64,000 nucleotides of DNA from Alphaproteobacteria bacterium. Lineage in GTDB: Bacteria; Pseudomonadota; Alphaproteobacteria; Micavibrionales; Micavibrionaceae. Positions 47,512 through 56,648 of this stretch are shown here, piece by piece. Made by a program: the position numbers and the translations under genes. How positions within the stretch are numbered: position 1 is the first letter of the stretch; every line of letters begins with the position of its first letter. The stretch covers positions 744,001 to 808,000 of the forward strand of contig JAACPE010000001.1 in the NCBI GenBank assembly GCA_009995595.1. Direction: 5' to 3'. The notes below the pieces were generated by a model. The model had not been told where the DNA came from. It did not search any database and saw only the letters and a list, made by a program, of their open reading frames with translations.

Positions 47512-48414
47512 TTAAGCCCTATTCCCCAAAACACGCGCCGCAACGGCGACGTATATACTCCAAACGACTTCGCTCAATACGATAAAGAGCGATGTTGTGG
47601 CGTCAAAGTAAGCAAAAGCAAGGCCAACAGCCAGTGAGTTATTCATCGCGCCAGAGCTGATAATAAAGGGCACTTTTTCGTATTTATCAACAAAGAAACT
47701 AAAAGCGATACCAAATAAGTAGCACGCGCCAATAAGTACAACCATCACCCAAAACCCTGAGAATATAAGAGCAATATTGTCCAAAAATTCCTGTTTTTGT
47801 GCCGCAATCACGACCATTAAAATCACCGCTAAAATAATCACCGCCGCTGATTTATTGTAATCCTTTATGGCCTTATTAACCTTTGGTATTTTTGACACGC
47901 CAAAGAAATATACGAGTATCGGAATGAACACGACAAAAACGAGCGTGACAAACAATTTAAAAATATCAACGGCAACATATTGACCCAAAAAAGCAAATGT
48001 CCCTGGAATAAAAACAGGAGCGAGCACGCTTGATACAATCGTCAGACTTAAACCAAGCGCAACCTTTGCTCCCGTCAACGAACAAAGCGATGCCACCGCA
48101 ACACCAGCAGGCATGAGCAAAAGCAAGAGCGCGCCGACTGCAAATTCAGGATAAATTGATTTCATCACAAAAAAACAAACAAGCGGAAATATTGCAAAAC
48201 GCAAGAGCGTAAAAAGGGCAACCTGAAACACATCAATCTTAAGAAAATCAACTGGCCTGATATCGGCGCATGATAAAAAGATCAAAAACGCCGTCAATAT
48301 GATCGCCACCTCATCAGCCGCACCCCCTATACTCGGTGCAACGAACCCCAATAGAAACCCAATAAGAAGCAAAAGCGAGAAGTTTTTTTCAATAAGTATT
48401 TTTATCTGCGCCAT
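47512..48414 (-). CDS. Bile acid:sodium symporter (BASS) family protein
   Basis: This 300-residue inner-membrane protein has about 10 helices. BASS-family features are the helix-break regions LLLMPAGVAVASLCSLTGAKVALGLSL and SSGAMNNSLAVGLAFAYFD. The substrate cannot be read; it may be an organic acid or an arsenite-like ion. The ATG is one base from the recJ stop, so it is the last gene of the hom-glpX-recJ unit. Confidence 0.87.
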   Translation of the reverse strand: MAQIKILIEKNFSLLLLIGFLLGFVAPSIGGAADEVAIILTAFLIFLSCADIRPVDFLKIDVFQVALFTLLRFAIFPLVCFFVMKSIYPEFAVGALLLLLMPAGVAVASLCSLTGAKVALGLSLTIVSSVLAPVFIPGTFAFLGQYVAVDIFKLFVTLVFVVFIPILVYFFGVSKIPKVNKAIKDYNKSAAVIILAVILMVVIAAQKQEFLDNIALIFSGFWVMVVLIGACYLFGIAFSFFVDKYEKVPFIISSGAMNNSLAVGLAFAYFDATTSLFIVLSEVVWSIYVAVAARVLGNRA

Positions 48415-48415
48415 A

Positions 48416-50272
48416 TTACGCCGCCCCTTTTATATCTATTTTATTTTTGTTATCAATGGCGTAAGCACCATCTTTAATGTGAAATTCTACACTATCACGT
48501 CCCTGCCAGTTGTTAATCTGAAACTGGCCTACAAGGTGGAATGGCATTACTTTTGACTGTGTCAATAACGCTTCACCAAGATCTGTTCCAACGCCGCTAA
48601 AGAACATACCTTTCATACGCATGCCGCCTTCCGCATCACTAAATAGAAGACGAATATGTTTATCTTTTAAAACATCTGCTTGATAAATTCGAAGATTGCT
48701 CAGCGCGAATAAAGGCTCGGGATTACCCATGCCAAAAGGGCCCATATTCGCCGTCAACAAATTCACAAAATCAGGTTTTGCACCCCGTACTGTTGCAAGG
48801 GCATCAATCTCTAATTCATCAATTATTTCATTATCTTGCGATAAATTTTGAATGTAAGAATAGAGATAATCTCGAAAGGCATCCAGTTTATCTGGCTCAA
48901 TCGTGAACCCCCCAGCCATCGCATGTCCGCCACCCTTCACAAGCAACCCTTCATCCCTTGCCTTGATGAACATATCGGCCATGGAAACTCCCTTGACGGA
49001 GCGTCCAGAGCCGCGCCCCTCAATCGTGCCATCAGGATTTTCAGCGTAGGTAATACAAATTGCAGGTTTACCATAGCGCTCTTTAAGGCGTCCCGCTACC
49101 AAACCACTTAACCCAGGATGAAAGCTCTCATCATCGACAATTATAATCGACTTCATGTAGAGATTGGTCATTTCTACCTTATCACAAGCCGTTTTCATCA
49201 TTTTTGTCTGAATGGCTTTTCGTTCCTCGTTACATTCTTCAAGCGCCATAGCAATTGAAAGCGCCTCTTGCGGGTCTTGAGTAGCAAGTAATTTTGCCCC
49301 AAGATCAGAACGATGAACACGCGATCCCGCATTAATCCGCGGCCCTATAGACCAGCCTGCATCGGTTGGTGTGGGCGCCTGTGTGATATTCCCCACAGCG
49401 CAAAGTGCCTTTATTCCCTCATTGGCATGACCCGCCATTTGGTCAAACCCAGCCTTGACAAAAAGCCTGTTCACCCCTTGAAGCGGTACCATATCGCAAA
49501 CAGTCCCCAAGCCCAGTAAATCCATCCATGATTTCAGGGGCGCTTCCTTAATATGATGCTCATTAAAAAAACCCCTATCGCGAAGCTTACTATTTGTGGC
49601 CACGCAGACCATAAAGCTAACACCGCATGCAGCAAGCATATCAAGATTAGAATTATCATCGGCGCGTTTTGGGTTCACAATATGGTTAGCATTGGGCAAA
49701 GTCTCTTCAGGCTCATGATGATCAAGAACTGCAATGTCAAGCCCAAGCGCTCGCCCCTGAGCAATTGGCTCATGCGCTGTAATACCGCAATCAGCGATAA
49801 TCACAAACGTTGCCCCTTGTTCTTTTAAGCTTTCAAAAGCGGCCTTGCTTGGACCGTACCCCTCATTGAGGCGATCGGGAATATAAAGAGGCGGATTAAG
49901 GCCACAATGACGCAAAAAGCGTGTCAATATCGCCGCCGATGTTGCCCCATCAACATCAAAATCGGCAAGAATTCCAATTGTCTTGGCACCCTTCTCAGCC
50001 GCCATAATATGATTTGATAAATCATCGCTAAGAGCTTCCATACCCGCCATTGAAAAAGGGTCAGGGAAATTATCGCGTAAGGTTGGATTAAAGAACGCAT
50101 CAATTGAATCGCTTGCAATGCCGCGTTGACATAAAAGCCGCGCGATAAATTCAGGAAGTTGCTTGGTTTGAATAATGCGCGTTATCTCTGCCTCGTCTGC
50201 GTTAAAAAAGCGCCAGCTTTTTCCGCCCAAGGACTTTGTAACATTCAGCGCATTCGTCTCACCCTTATTCAT
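48416..50272 (-). CDS. recJ: Single-stranded-DNA-specific exonuclease RecJ
   Basis: This 5'-3' exonuclease for recombination and repair is a DHH-family metal enzyme. I chose the ATG at 50272 (618 residues), which overlaps glpX by 8 bases and has GAGCGG upstream. Motifs are LADFDVDGATSAAIL near residue 83, DHHEPEETLPNANHIVNPKR, and MAGHANEGIKALC; the later DHHA1 part shows GRGSGRSVKG and GGGHAMAGGFTI. Confidence 0.96.
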   Translation of the reverse strand: MNKGETNALNVTKSLGGKSWRFFNADEAEITRIIQTKQLPEFIARLLCQRGIASDSIDAFFNPTLRDNFPDPFSMAGMEALSDDLSNHIMAAEKGAKTIGILADFDVDGATSAAILTRFLRHCGLNPPLYIPDRLNEGYGPSKAAFESLKEQGATFVIIADCGITAHEPIAQGRALGLDIAVLDHHEPEETLPNANHIVNPKRADDNSNLDMLAACGVSFMVCVATNSKLRDRGFFNEHHIKEAPLKSWMDLLGLGTVCDMVPLQGVNRLFVKAGFDQMAGHANEGIKALCAVGNITQAPTPTDAGWSIGPRINAGSRVHRSDLGAKLLATQDPQEALSIAMALEECNEERKAIQTKMMKTACDKVEMTNLYMKSIIIVDDESFHPGLSGLVAGRLKERYGKPAICITYAENPDGTIEGRGSGRSVKGVSMADMFIKARDEGLLVKGGGHAMAGGFTIEPDKLDAFRDYLYSYIQNLSQDNEIIDELEIDALATVRGAKPDFVNLLTANMGPFGMGNPEPLFALSNLRIYQADVLKDKHIRLLFSDAEGGMRMKGMFFSGVGTDLGEALLTQSKVMPFHLVGQFQINNWQGRDSVEFHIKDGAYAIDNKNKIDIKGAA

Positions 50273-51290
50273 CAACCGCTCTAAAGCCTGTTTTGCGGTG
50301 AAAATTATGCTCTGCTTGAATGCGGCGCACTGTACCGGATTTAGATCGCATGACAATAGAATGCGTCACCGCCCCCCCTGCATAACGGCGAACACCCGGT
50401 AGCATTGTCCCAGATGTCACGCCCGTAGCGGCAAACATCACATTGTCAGGTTTAGCAAGATCATTCGTTGTGTAAATACGATTAAAATAAGTAATGCCCC
50501 ATTTTTCAGCACGCTCGCGTTCGTCATTGTTTCTAAACACCAAACGACCCAGCATTGAGCCACCTGTACACTGAAGCGCCGCCGCCGCCAAAACACCCTC
50601 GGGCGCGCCGCCTGTGCCAACATAAAGATCAATCCCGCTCAACTCTTCTGTCGTGGATATAATCGCGCTCACATCTCCATCTTGTATAAGAGAAATACGC
50701 GCCCCAGCTTCACGGATACCTCTGATAATATCAAGATGGCGATCACGCTCAAGCACACAAACCAGAAGATCTTCAACACTTCCTTGCTTGGCCTTGGCGA
50801 CTTGTTTCAAAACATCACCAATTGGCGCCTCAAGATCAAGCACATTTGACGGTATTCCGGGCCCAACGGCCATTTTCTCCATGTAAACATCAGGAGCGTT
50901 CAAGAAGCCGTCTTTATCCGTCATCGCCAAAACCGCAAGAGCGTTTTGACCCCCTTGCGCGCAGATGGTTGTCCCCTCTAATGGGTCAAGGGCAATGTCA
51001 ATTTCTGGCCCTTGCATATTGCCGACCAATTCACCGATGTAAAGCATTGGCGCTTCGTCACGTTCCCCTTCGCCAATCACGACACGACCTTTAATGGAGA
51101 GTGAGTTCAATGCCTCTCGCATGGCATCAACGGCGGCGCGGTCTGCTGCTTTTTCATCGCCGCGCCCCATCGTTCTCGAGGCCGCTAGAGCCGCCGCCTC
51201 TGTAACACGCACGGCCTCTAGAGCAAGGTTACGATCCATAGAGAAACTTTCATCAAAAGCTGGTTTGTTTTGTGAGGGGGTTGCAGACAT
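50265..51290 (-). CDS. glpX: Fructose-1,6-bisphosphatase class II (GlpX)
   Basis: This metal-dependent phosphatase of gluconeogenesis has 341 residues from the ATG at 51290, which has an AGAAG ribosome site; another ATG 15 bases upstream has none. Motifs are GEGERDEAPMLYIGE, ALDPLEGTT and GTGGAPEGVLAAAAL. It lies between hom and recJ, the order seen in many alphaproteobacteria. Confidence 0.96.
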   Translation of the reverse strand: MSATPSQNKPAFDESFSMDRNLALEAVRVTEAAALAASRTMGRGDEKAADRAAVDAMREALNSLSIKGRVVIGEGERDEAPMLYIGELVGNMQGPEIDIALDPLEGTTICAQGGQNALAVLAMTDKDGFLNAPDVYMEKMAVGPGIPSNVLDLEAPIGDVLKQVAKAKQGSVEDLLVCVLERDRHLDIIRGIREAGARISLIQDGDVSAIISTTEELSGIDLYVGTGGAPEGVLAAAALQCTGGSMLGRLVFRNNDERERAEKWGITYFNRIYTTNDLAKPDNVMFAATGVTSGTMLPGVRRYAGGAVTHSIVMRSKSGTVRRIQAEHNFHRKTGFRAVDE

Positions 51291-51356
51291 ATGTCTTCTT
51301 TCCATTAAGGGGTGAATCTATGCCTTGACCTTAACGAAGTGCTTAGAGTTCTTCAA

Positions 51357-52649
51357 TTAGATTTCTTCAACGCGCAAATGCTTTGGCTTTGTCAAAATAC
51401 TGTCTAATTTTTCAAGCGCAATCATACCCGCGAGAATGTCTTTATATTGCCCTTTATGGGTAATCATCACTATAGATTCAGTGCCATTGTCGTTAAAACC
51501 AGGCTGTATGAATTTATTGATAGACACATTATGGTTTTTTAAAACTGAGGTTATATCCGCAATGACCCCCGATTGATCCTTCACTTCTAAATGAAGATAG
51601 CAAGCGCTTTGAATATCGTTTGCATCTGCCCATGACGCATGTTGAAGCGTCTTTGCGTCTACACCAAACATCGGCGGCACATTGCCGCGCGCTATATCAA
51701 TAATGTCTGCAACAATCGCAGAGGCCGTTGGCCCCTCACCAGCACCCGGCCCAACATTAAGAACCTCATTAACAAAATCGCCTTTTACACAGACGGCATT
51801 AAACACACCTTCAACATTACCAATGGCGCTTGTTTTCTTAACCAAGCACGGTTCCATACGTTGTAAAATTTTATCACCGCTTCGTTTTGCAATCCCTAAG
51901 AGCTTAATCTTATAGCCCATATCGGCGGCAAATTTAATATCATCAGCGGAAACGTCACGAATACCTGTTATCGAAAGCGCCCCAAAATCAGGCTTTACTC
52001 CAAAACCAAGAGCCGTCAGCAAAGTCAGTTTGTGCGCGGCATCAATTCCATCGACATCAAAAGTTGGGTCAGCCTCGGCATACCCTTTATCCTGCGCCTC
52101 TTTTAAAACATCCTCAAAGTCACGGCCTGTTTCGCGCATTTCTGTCAGAATATAATTACACGTGCCGTTTAAAATACCAAAAACGCCCGTGATATTATTG
52201 GCAGCAAGGCCTTCACGAAGTGTTTTAACAATCGGAATACCGCCTGCAATAGCAGCCTCATAGCCAACAGACACCGCGTTATCTGATGCCAGTTGCGCCA
52301 GATCTGCACCATGATGCGCAAGGAGTGCTTTATTCGCTGTGACGACATGCTTGTTGTTTTTAATTGAAGAATAAACAAAGTCTTTTACTGCACCTTCTGC
52401 GCCGCCAATCATTTCAACCACAAGGTCTAAGCCATTATGATTGCTCATAGTTGAAAAGTTTTTCACCCATTCATACCCAGATAAATCCACACCGCGGTCT
52501 TTGCCTTGATCCCGCGCACTTATCGCAATGATTTGAATGGGTCTGCCTGCGCGTTTTGAAATAAGATCACTATGATGTTGTAATATTTTCACAACACCAA
52601 CACCAACAGTGCCAAGGCCAGCAAGGCCTATCTTAAGTGGGTCTTTCAT
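51357..52649 (-). CDS. hom: Homoserine dehydrogenase
   Basis: This enzyme reduces aspartate semialdehyde to homoserine for Met, Thr and Ile synthesis. It has 430 residues: the NAD(P) site IGLAGLGTVGVGVVKIL at the N-terminus, VVTANKALLAHHG, and the signature GGIPIVKTLREGL with the catalytic lysine. A C-terminal ACT domain (from about residue 350, VKDQSGVIADITSVLK) likely senses threonine. Confidence 0.97.
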   Translation of the reverse strand: MKDPLKIGLAGLGTVGVGVVKILQHHSDLISKRAGRPIQIIAISARDQGKDRGVDLSGYEWVKNFSTMSNHNGLDLVVEMIGGAEGAVKDFVYSSIKNNKHVVTANKALLAHHGADLAQLASDNAVSVGYEAAIAGGIPIVKTLREGLAANNITGVFGILNGTCNYILTEMRETGRDFEDVLKEAQDKGYAEADPTFDVDGIDAAHKLTLLTALGFGVKPDFGALSITGIRDVSADDIKFAADMGYKIKLLGIAKRSGDKILQRMEPCLVKKTSAIGNVEGVFNAVCVKGDFVNEVLNVGPGAGEGPTASAIVADIIDIARGNVPPMFGVDAKTLQHASWADANDIQSACYLHLEVKDQSGVIADITSVLKNHNVSINKFIQPGFNDNGTESIVMITHKGQYKDILAGMIALEKLDSILTKPKHLRVEEI

Positions 52650-52673
52650 ATCAATAATCGTCTCTTATCTATC

Positions 52674-53684
52674 CTAGTAACCTGCTCCAGTAACAATATC
52701 AACGCGGCGCTGCTCTTCCTCTGATGGCGCAGGTACAGTATCGCCAAATGCCGTTGTTTTTAGTTTTTCTGCAGGAACACCTTTTTCGATCAAGGTTTTA
52801 GATACAACAAACGCGCGGTTCATAGATTCTTTGAGGTTCAAAATGCTGTTACGGATTGGGTCATTCGTTTGCGCGCGGCTGCTTGCATGCCCTTCGACCT
52901 TCACACGATCAACAGGAGAAAACTTAGCCGTTTCAGCAACTTGCGATAGTTTTTGCATATCACCAGAACCAAGGCGCGATGACCCATGGTCAAAGTAAAT
53001 AACCGCATCACGTGCGCTCACATTACCAGAAGCAGAACTATAACGCGGAGCCATATTATTGTTATAAGCGCGCCCCGTATCCAAAGCTGGCATAGCAGAA
53101 CCGCCAATGTTCGGAGAGACAGCAATTAATGGCTCACCATCAAGGGGATAAATCGTCACACTTGGGTCACCCATAGAAACACCAGCATTCATCGCCGGAG
53201 GACTAGGTAGTACCATAGGCACGCTAGCGCGCGGTGTTTGGTACTGTTCCAGATCACGATGAGCCAGCATTTCTGCTGGACTTAATGGCATCATTTCTAC
53301 GTCAGGCGCAGGTAAAGGCGGTGGTAAGTTTGGCGTACCCATTACAATCCCATCATCAGATATGCTCGCAGACATTGTTCCCTTATGCGTCATAACCGTG
53401 TCAAAAGAGTCTGATTGAGAATTTGCCTTCATATTAATGTTGCTGTTTGTTTTTAAAACAGTGTCATATGAATCTGTTGCTGTTCTTGAACTTGGCCCTA
53501 TCAAAACACCATCAACGGGGGCATCGGCGGGTACAACAGGCGCAAAGCTCGGATCAACAGGCGGCGGCACGGCAAGCGCGGCATTAGTCACTTTTATATC
53601 TGAACGATTTCCAAATGTCGCCATTTCACATGCGCCCAGTGCGATTGATAAAACCCCAAGGGATAAAACTATTGATGCCTTCAA
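52674..53684 (-). CDS. OmpA-family lipoprotein
   Basis: This 336-residue protein has a lipoprotein signal with the box ALGAC (Cys19). A long Pro/Ala/Ser-rich linker (residues 30-220) is followed by an OmpA-like peptidoglycan-binding domain: VIYFDHGSSRLGSGDM, KVEGHASSRA and NLKESMNRAFVVSKTLIEKGV. The sequence resembles alphaproteobacterial Pal-related proteins but is much longer. It probably links the outer membrane to the cell wall. It stands just upstream of hom on the same strand. Confidence 0.87.
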   Translation of the reverse strand: MKASIVLSLGVLSIALGACEMATFGNRSDIKVTNAALAVPPPVDPSFAPVVPADAPVDGVLIGPSSRTATDSYDTVLKTNSNINMKANSQSDSFDTVMTHKGTMSASISDDGIVMGTPNLPPPLPAPDVEMMPLSPAEMLAHRDLEQYQTPRASVPMVLPSPPAMNAGVSMGDPSVTIYPLDGEPLIAVSPNIGGSAMPALDTGRAYNNNMAPRYSSASGNVSARDAVIYFDHGSSRLGSGDMQKLSQVAETAKFSPVDRVKVEGHASSRAQTNDPIRNSILNLKESMNRAFVVSKTLIEKGVPAEKLKTTAFGDTVPAPSEEEQRRVDIVTGAGY

Positions 53685-53778
53685 GAAAAGCCTCCACTAC
53701 CTAATGATTTGAATTCATCTGCATCCTGTCCGAAAACGTGCCGCGATGCAAGGCCAAGGGAGGTTTATTCCCCGAAAT

Positions 53779-54285
53779 TTATGCCAAATATTCAGCCGCA
53801 AGCCTGACATAGTTATCAGCAGATTTTGGAAAGAAAGCGAGTTCTTCTTCGGTTAAGTGACGCATATAACGCGCAGGGCTTCCGCCCCATAATTGTCCGC
53901 TTGGTACAACTTTACGCGGCGTTAAAAGGGAACCAGCGGCCAGCATCGCGCGGTCTTCTAAAACAGCTTCATCTAAAATACACGCGCCCATGCCAACAAA
54001 AGCCTGATTGCCGATGGTGCAAGCATGCAATATAGCGCCATGCCCCACCGTCACCTCATCTCCGATATAAGTGCCAGATACACCGCGCGTTACATGGATA
54101 ACGCAGTTATCTTGGATGTTCGTGCGTTTGCCAATACGGATTTCATGTACGTCACCGCGCACCGAACAACCAAACCAGATATTACTCTCCTCCCCAATAT
54201 GAGTGTCACCTATAACGGCAGCATTTTCGGCGATAAAGACTTTATCTCCTATGGTCGGCATGATTTTACGATAAGGGAGCAACAT
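53779..54285 (-). CDS. Gamma-class carbonic anhydrase family protein
   Basis: This 168-residue left-handed beta-helix protein has hexapeptide repeats. The three metal-binding histidines are visible in NCVIHVTRG and VGHGAILHACTIG. Typical YrdA/PaaY-type features such as VRGDVHEIRIGKRTNIQDN are present. Either carbonic anhydrase or an acyl-transfer role is possible. In plants and some alphaproteobacteria such proteins associate with complex I, but no such link is shown here. Confidence 0.92.
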   Translation of the reverse strand: MLLPYRKIMPTIGDKVFIAENAAVIGDTHIGEESNIWFGCSVRGDVHEIRIGKRTNIQDNCVIHVTRGVSGTYIGDEVTVGHGAILHACTIGNQAFVGMGACILDEAVLEDRAMLAAGSLLTPRKVVPSGQLWGGSPARYMRHLTEEELAFFPKSADNYVRLAAEYLA

Positions 54286-54294
54286 AATAATATC

Positions 54295-55359
54295 CTAAAA
54301 CGGTATCGGATATTGACGGTAAACTTTATCAATATCCGCCATAACGTCATCTGATAATTCAATATCAAACGCATCAATATTTGTTTTCAGTTGTTCTATA
54401 TTTGTAGCCCCAATAATAGTTGAAGTCACAAAATTTTGTTTATCAACAAACTTGAAAGCCATTTGGCAGACATTAAGCCCATGCCTTTGAGCAATATCCA
54501 GATACCCATCCACAGCCTTATGCACATGCTCACTTTGTAGACGCCATGATCCAGAAGATAGCCCTAGCTTTTTCTCAACATCACCCCGAGACCCTTCTGG
54601 CAAAACACCGCCCTTATATTTGCCACTTAAGATACCTGTTGCCAGAGGCGACCATGGCAAATAAGCGACTTCTTCACGAACACAAACCTCTGCTAAATAC
54701 GGGTCATCTGAACGATCGAGTAAGGAGAACTCGTTTTGAATGGATTCAACGCGCGGCATATTATGTTTCTCCGCAAGACCTAAATACTTCATGATACCCC
54801 ATGCAGTGTCATCTGACAGACCAAAGTGACGAACCTTTCCCACCCTCACCACATCATGAATACCCGTTAGAATATCCATTAGATTATCTTCAATTTCAGC
54901 AGAGTTTTCAGCGGCGAAATCGATAATGCCCGCATGATTACGCCCAAAATGCGGAAAGACCCTGTTAGGCCAATGGAGCTGGTACAAATCAAGATAATCT
55001 GTCTGCAACCTCTCAAGGGAACTATCAATCGCCGCACGCACACCATTACCCGTTAAAGGGCCACCGCCGCGTATCCAATCAGGGCCAATACCCGCAATTT
55101 TAGACGCCAAAATCACTTGGTCACGCTTGCCATTTTTGGCAAACCAAGACCCTATATAGAGCTCTGTACTTCCTTGTGTTTCAGGATGAATAGGAATGGA
55201 GTATAACTCAGCTGTGTCCCAAAAATTTACGCCGCGCTCAAGTGCATAATCCATTTGCTCATGCGCCTCGGCCTCATTGTTTTGCTCGCCCCATGTCATG
55301 GTGCCCAAACAAACACGTGATACGTTGAGCCCTGTCCGGCCTAATTTTGAATATTTCAT
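54295..55359 (-). CDS. Aldo/keto reductase (Tas-like)
   Basis: This 354-residue NADPH-dependent oxidoreductase has a TIM-barrel fold. The tetrad residues are seen in NFWDTAELYS (Asp and Tyr), ILASKIAG (Lys) and LYQLHWPNR (His). The long loop and ELYSIP phrase fit the E. coli Tas group. It lies 9 bases upstream of the gamma carbonic anhydrase in transcription order. Substrate unknown. Confidence 0.93.
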   Translation of the reverse strand: MKYSKLGRTGLNVSRVCLGTMTWGEQNNEAEAHEQMDYALERGVNFWDTAELYSIPIHPETQGSTELYIGSWFAKNGKRDQVILASKIAGIGPDWIRGGGPLTGNGVRAAIDSSLERLQTDYLDLYQLHWPNRVFPHFGRNHAGIIDFAAENSAEIEDNLMDILTGIHDVVRVGKVRHFGLSDDTAWGIMKYLGLAEKHNMPRVESIQNEFSLLDRSDDPYLAEVCVREEVAYLPWSPLATGILSGKYKGGVLPEGSRGDVEKKLGLSSGSWRLQSEHVHKAVDGYLDIAQRHGLNVCQMAFKFVDKQNFVTSTIIGATNIEQLKTNIDAFDIELSDDVMADIDKVYRQYPIPF

Positions 55360-55440
55360 AAACGCTCCTAAAGATTAAAATACAAAAATGACCTTAATGA
55401 TTTTGGGTAAGTTTGAAAGTGAGAAAATTTTAACAATAAA

Positions 55441-55467
55441 AAAAAGGCGCTCAAAAAGCGCCTTTTT
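55441..55467 (-). terminator. Terminator of rplM-rpsI
   Basis: On the minus strand AAAAAGGCGC and GCGCCTTTTT form a perfect stem with a 7-base loop, then further T. Confidence 0.9.
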
Positions 55468-55515
55468 GTGAATAATATGTTCGTCTTGAGAACAAATGTC
55501 ATAGAGCGATTGAAA

Positions 55516-56022
55516 TTAACGTTTCGCCCACTGTTTCGAACGACGGGCCTTGTGCTTACCAATTTTCTTACGCTCAACCACACGGGCATCACGTGTCATC
55601 ATACCCGCTTTTTTCAGTGCTGGACGAAGCTCAGGCTCAAAGTTTTCAAGCGCGCGTGAAATACCGTGACGGATCGCGCCCGCTTGACCTGATAACCCGC
55701 CACCTTTAACGGTGCACATAACGTCAAATTGGTTCACGCGATTTGCAACAAGAAACGGCTGATTCAAAACGAGCAAGTGTGTCTGACGACAGAAGTAATC
55801 ATCTTGGATTTTGCCGTTTACAACGACTTTACCTGACCCTTTTTTGAGCCAAACACGCGCCACAGACTCTTTACGACGGCCTGTTGCATAAGCACGACCA
55901 AGATCGTCAACTTTACGCTCTTTGATATTTGATTGACCCTGAACTGGGGCTGCTGCAACAACATCTTTTGCTGTAACCGGAGTGCCCTTAAGGTCTTTTA
56001 AATCTTTCATTGCTTCGGCCAT
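55516..56022 (-). CDS. rpsI: 30S ribosomal protein S9
   Basis: S9 of the small subunit has 168 residues. A variable N-terminal extension of about 40 residues precedes the conserved [22 protein letters not shown]; the C-terminus ends [11 protein letters not shown], reaching the P-site tRNA. It starts one base after rplM, the universal order. Confidence 0.98.
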   Translation of the reverse strand: MAEAMKDLKDLKGTPVTAKDVVAAAPVQGQSNIKERKVDDLGRAYATGRRKESVARVWLKKGSGKVVVNGKIQDDYFCRQTHLLVLNQPFLVANRVNQFDVMCTVKGGGLSGQAGAIRHGISRALENFEPELRPALKKAGMMTRDARVVERKKIGKHKARRSKQWAKR

Positions 56023-56023
56023 G

Positions 56024-56485
56024 TTACGCTCTCTTATTCTTAGGGTTCATGCTCGCAATGTCGAGGACTTGCGGCTGTTGTGCTTCATGCGGGTGCTCTG
56101 CGCCTGGATATACGCGAAGATTTTTCATCGCAAGACGTCCAAGGGGTCCACGGGGAATCATACGCTCAATTGCTTTTTCAACAACGCGCTCTGGGAACTC
56201 ACCATCAAGGATGGCACCTTTTGAGCGTTCTTTAATTCCGCCTGGATAGCCTGTATGCCAGTAAAAAATGTCATCTTCACGTTTTTTACCAGTGAGGTGT
56301 ACTTTTTGTGCATTGATAACAACGACGTGATCGCCATCATCCATGTGCGGCGTGTAAGTTGGTTTGTGTTTACCGCGCAGGTGATTGGCAACGATTGTCG
56401 CTAAACGACCAAGAACAACGTCCTGTGCGTCAACGATGAACCATTTCTTTTCAATCTCAGCGGGCTTTGCTGAATATGTTTTCAT
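56024..56485 (-). CDS. rplM: 50S ribosomal protein L13
   Basis: L13 of the large subunit has 153 residues. Motifs are [46 protein letters not shown] and [32 protein letters not shown]. It is the first gene of the L13-S9 operon. The upstream region is AT-rich with TTGACT as a possible -35. Confidence 0.98.
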   Translation of the reverse strand: MKTYSAKPAEIEKKWFIVDAQDVVLGRLATIVANHLRGKHKPTYTPHMDDGDHVVVINAQKVHLTGKKREDDIFYWHTGYPGGIKERSKGAILDGEFPERVVEKAIERMIPRGPLGRLAMKNLRVYPGAEHPHEAQQPQVLDIASMNPKNKRA

Positions 56486-56648
56486 CTGATTTTCCTTTAA
56501 GTTATGGCCTAAACCCTAAGTCTACACCTTAATTCTGGCGCTGTTTTGCAACATTACGAAGATTTAGTCAAGAAAAACCATATAAAACAGGGTGTTAAAA
56601 TAAAGGTAAAATAATACCTCAAACTTATGCTGTTTATTAAACTGTGAT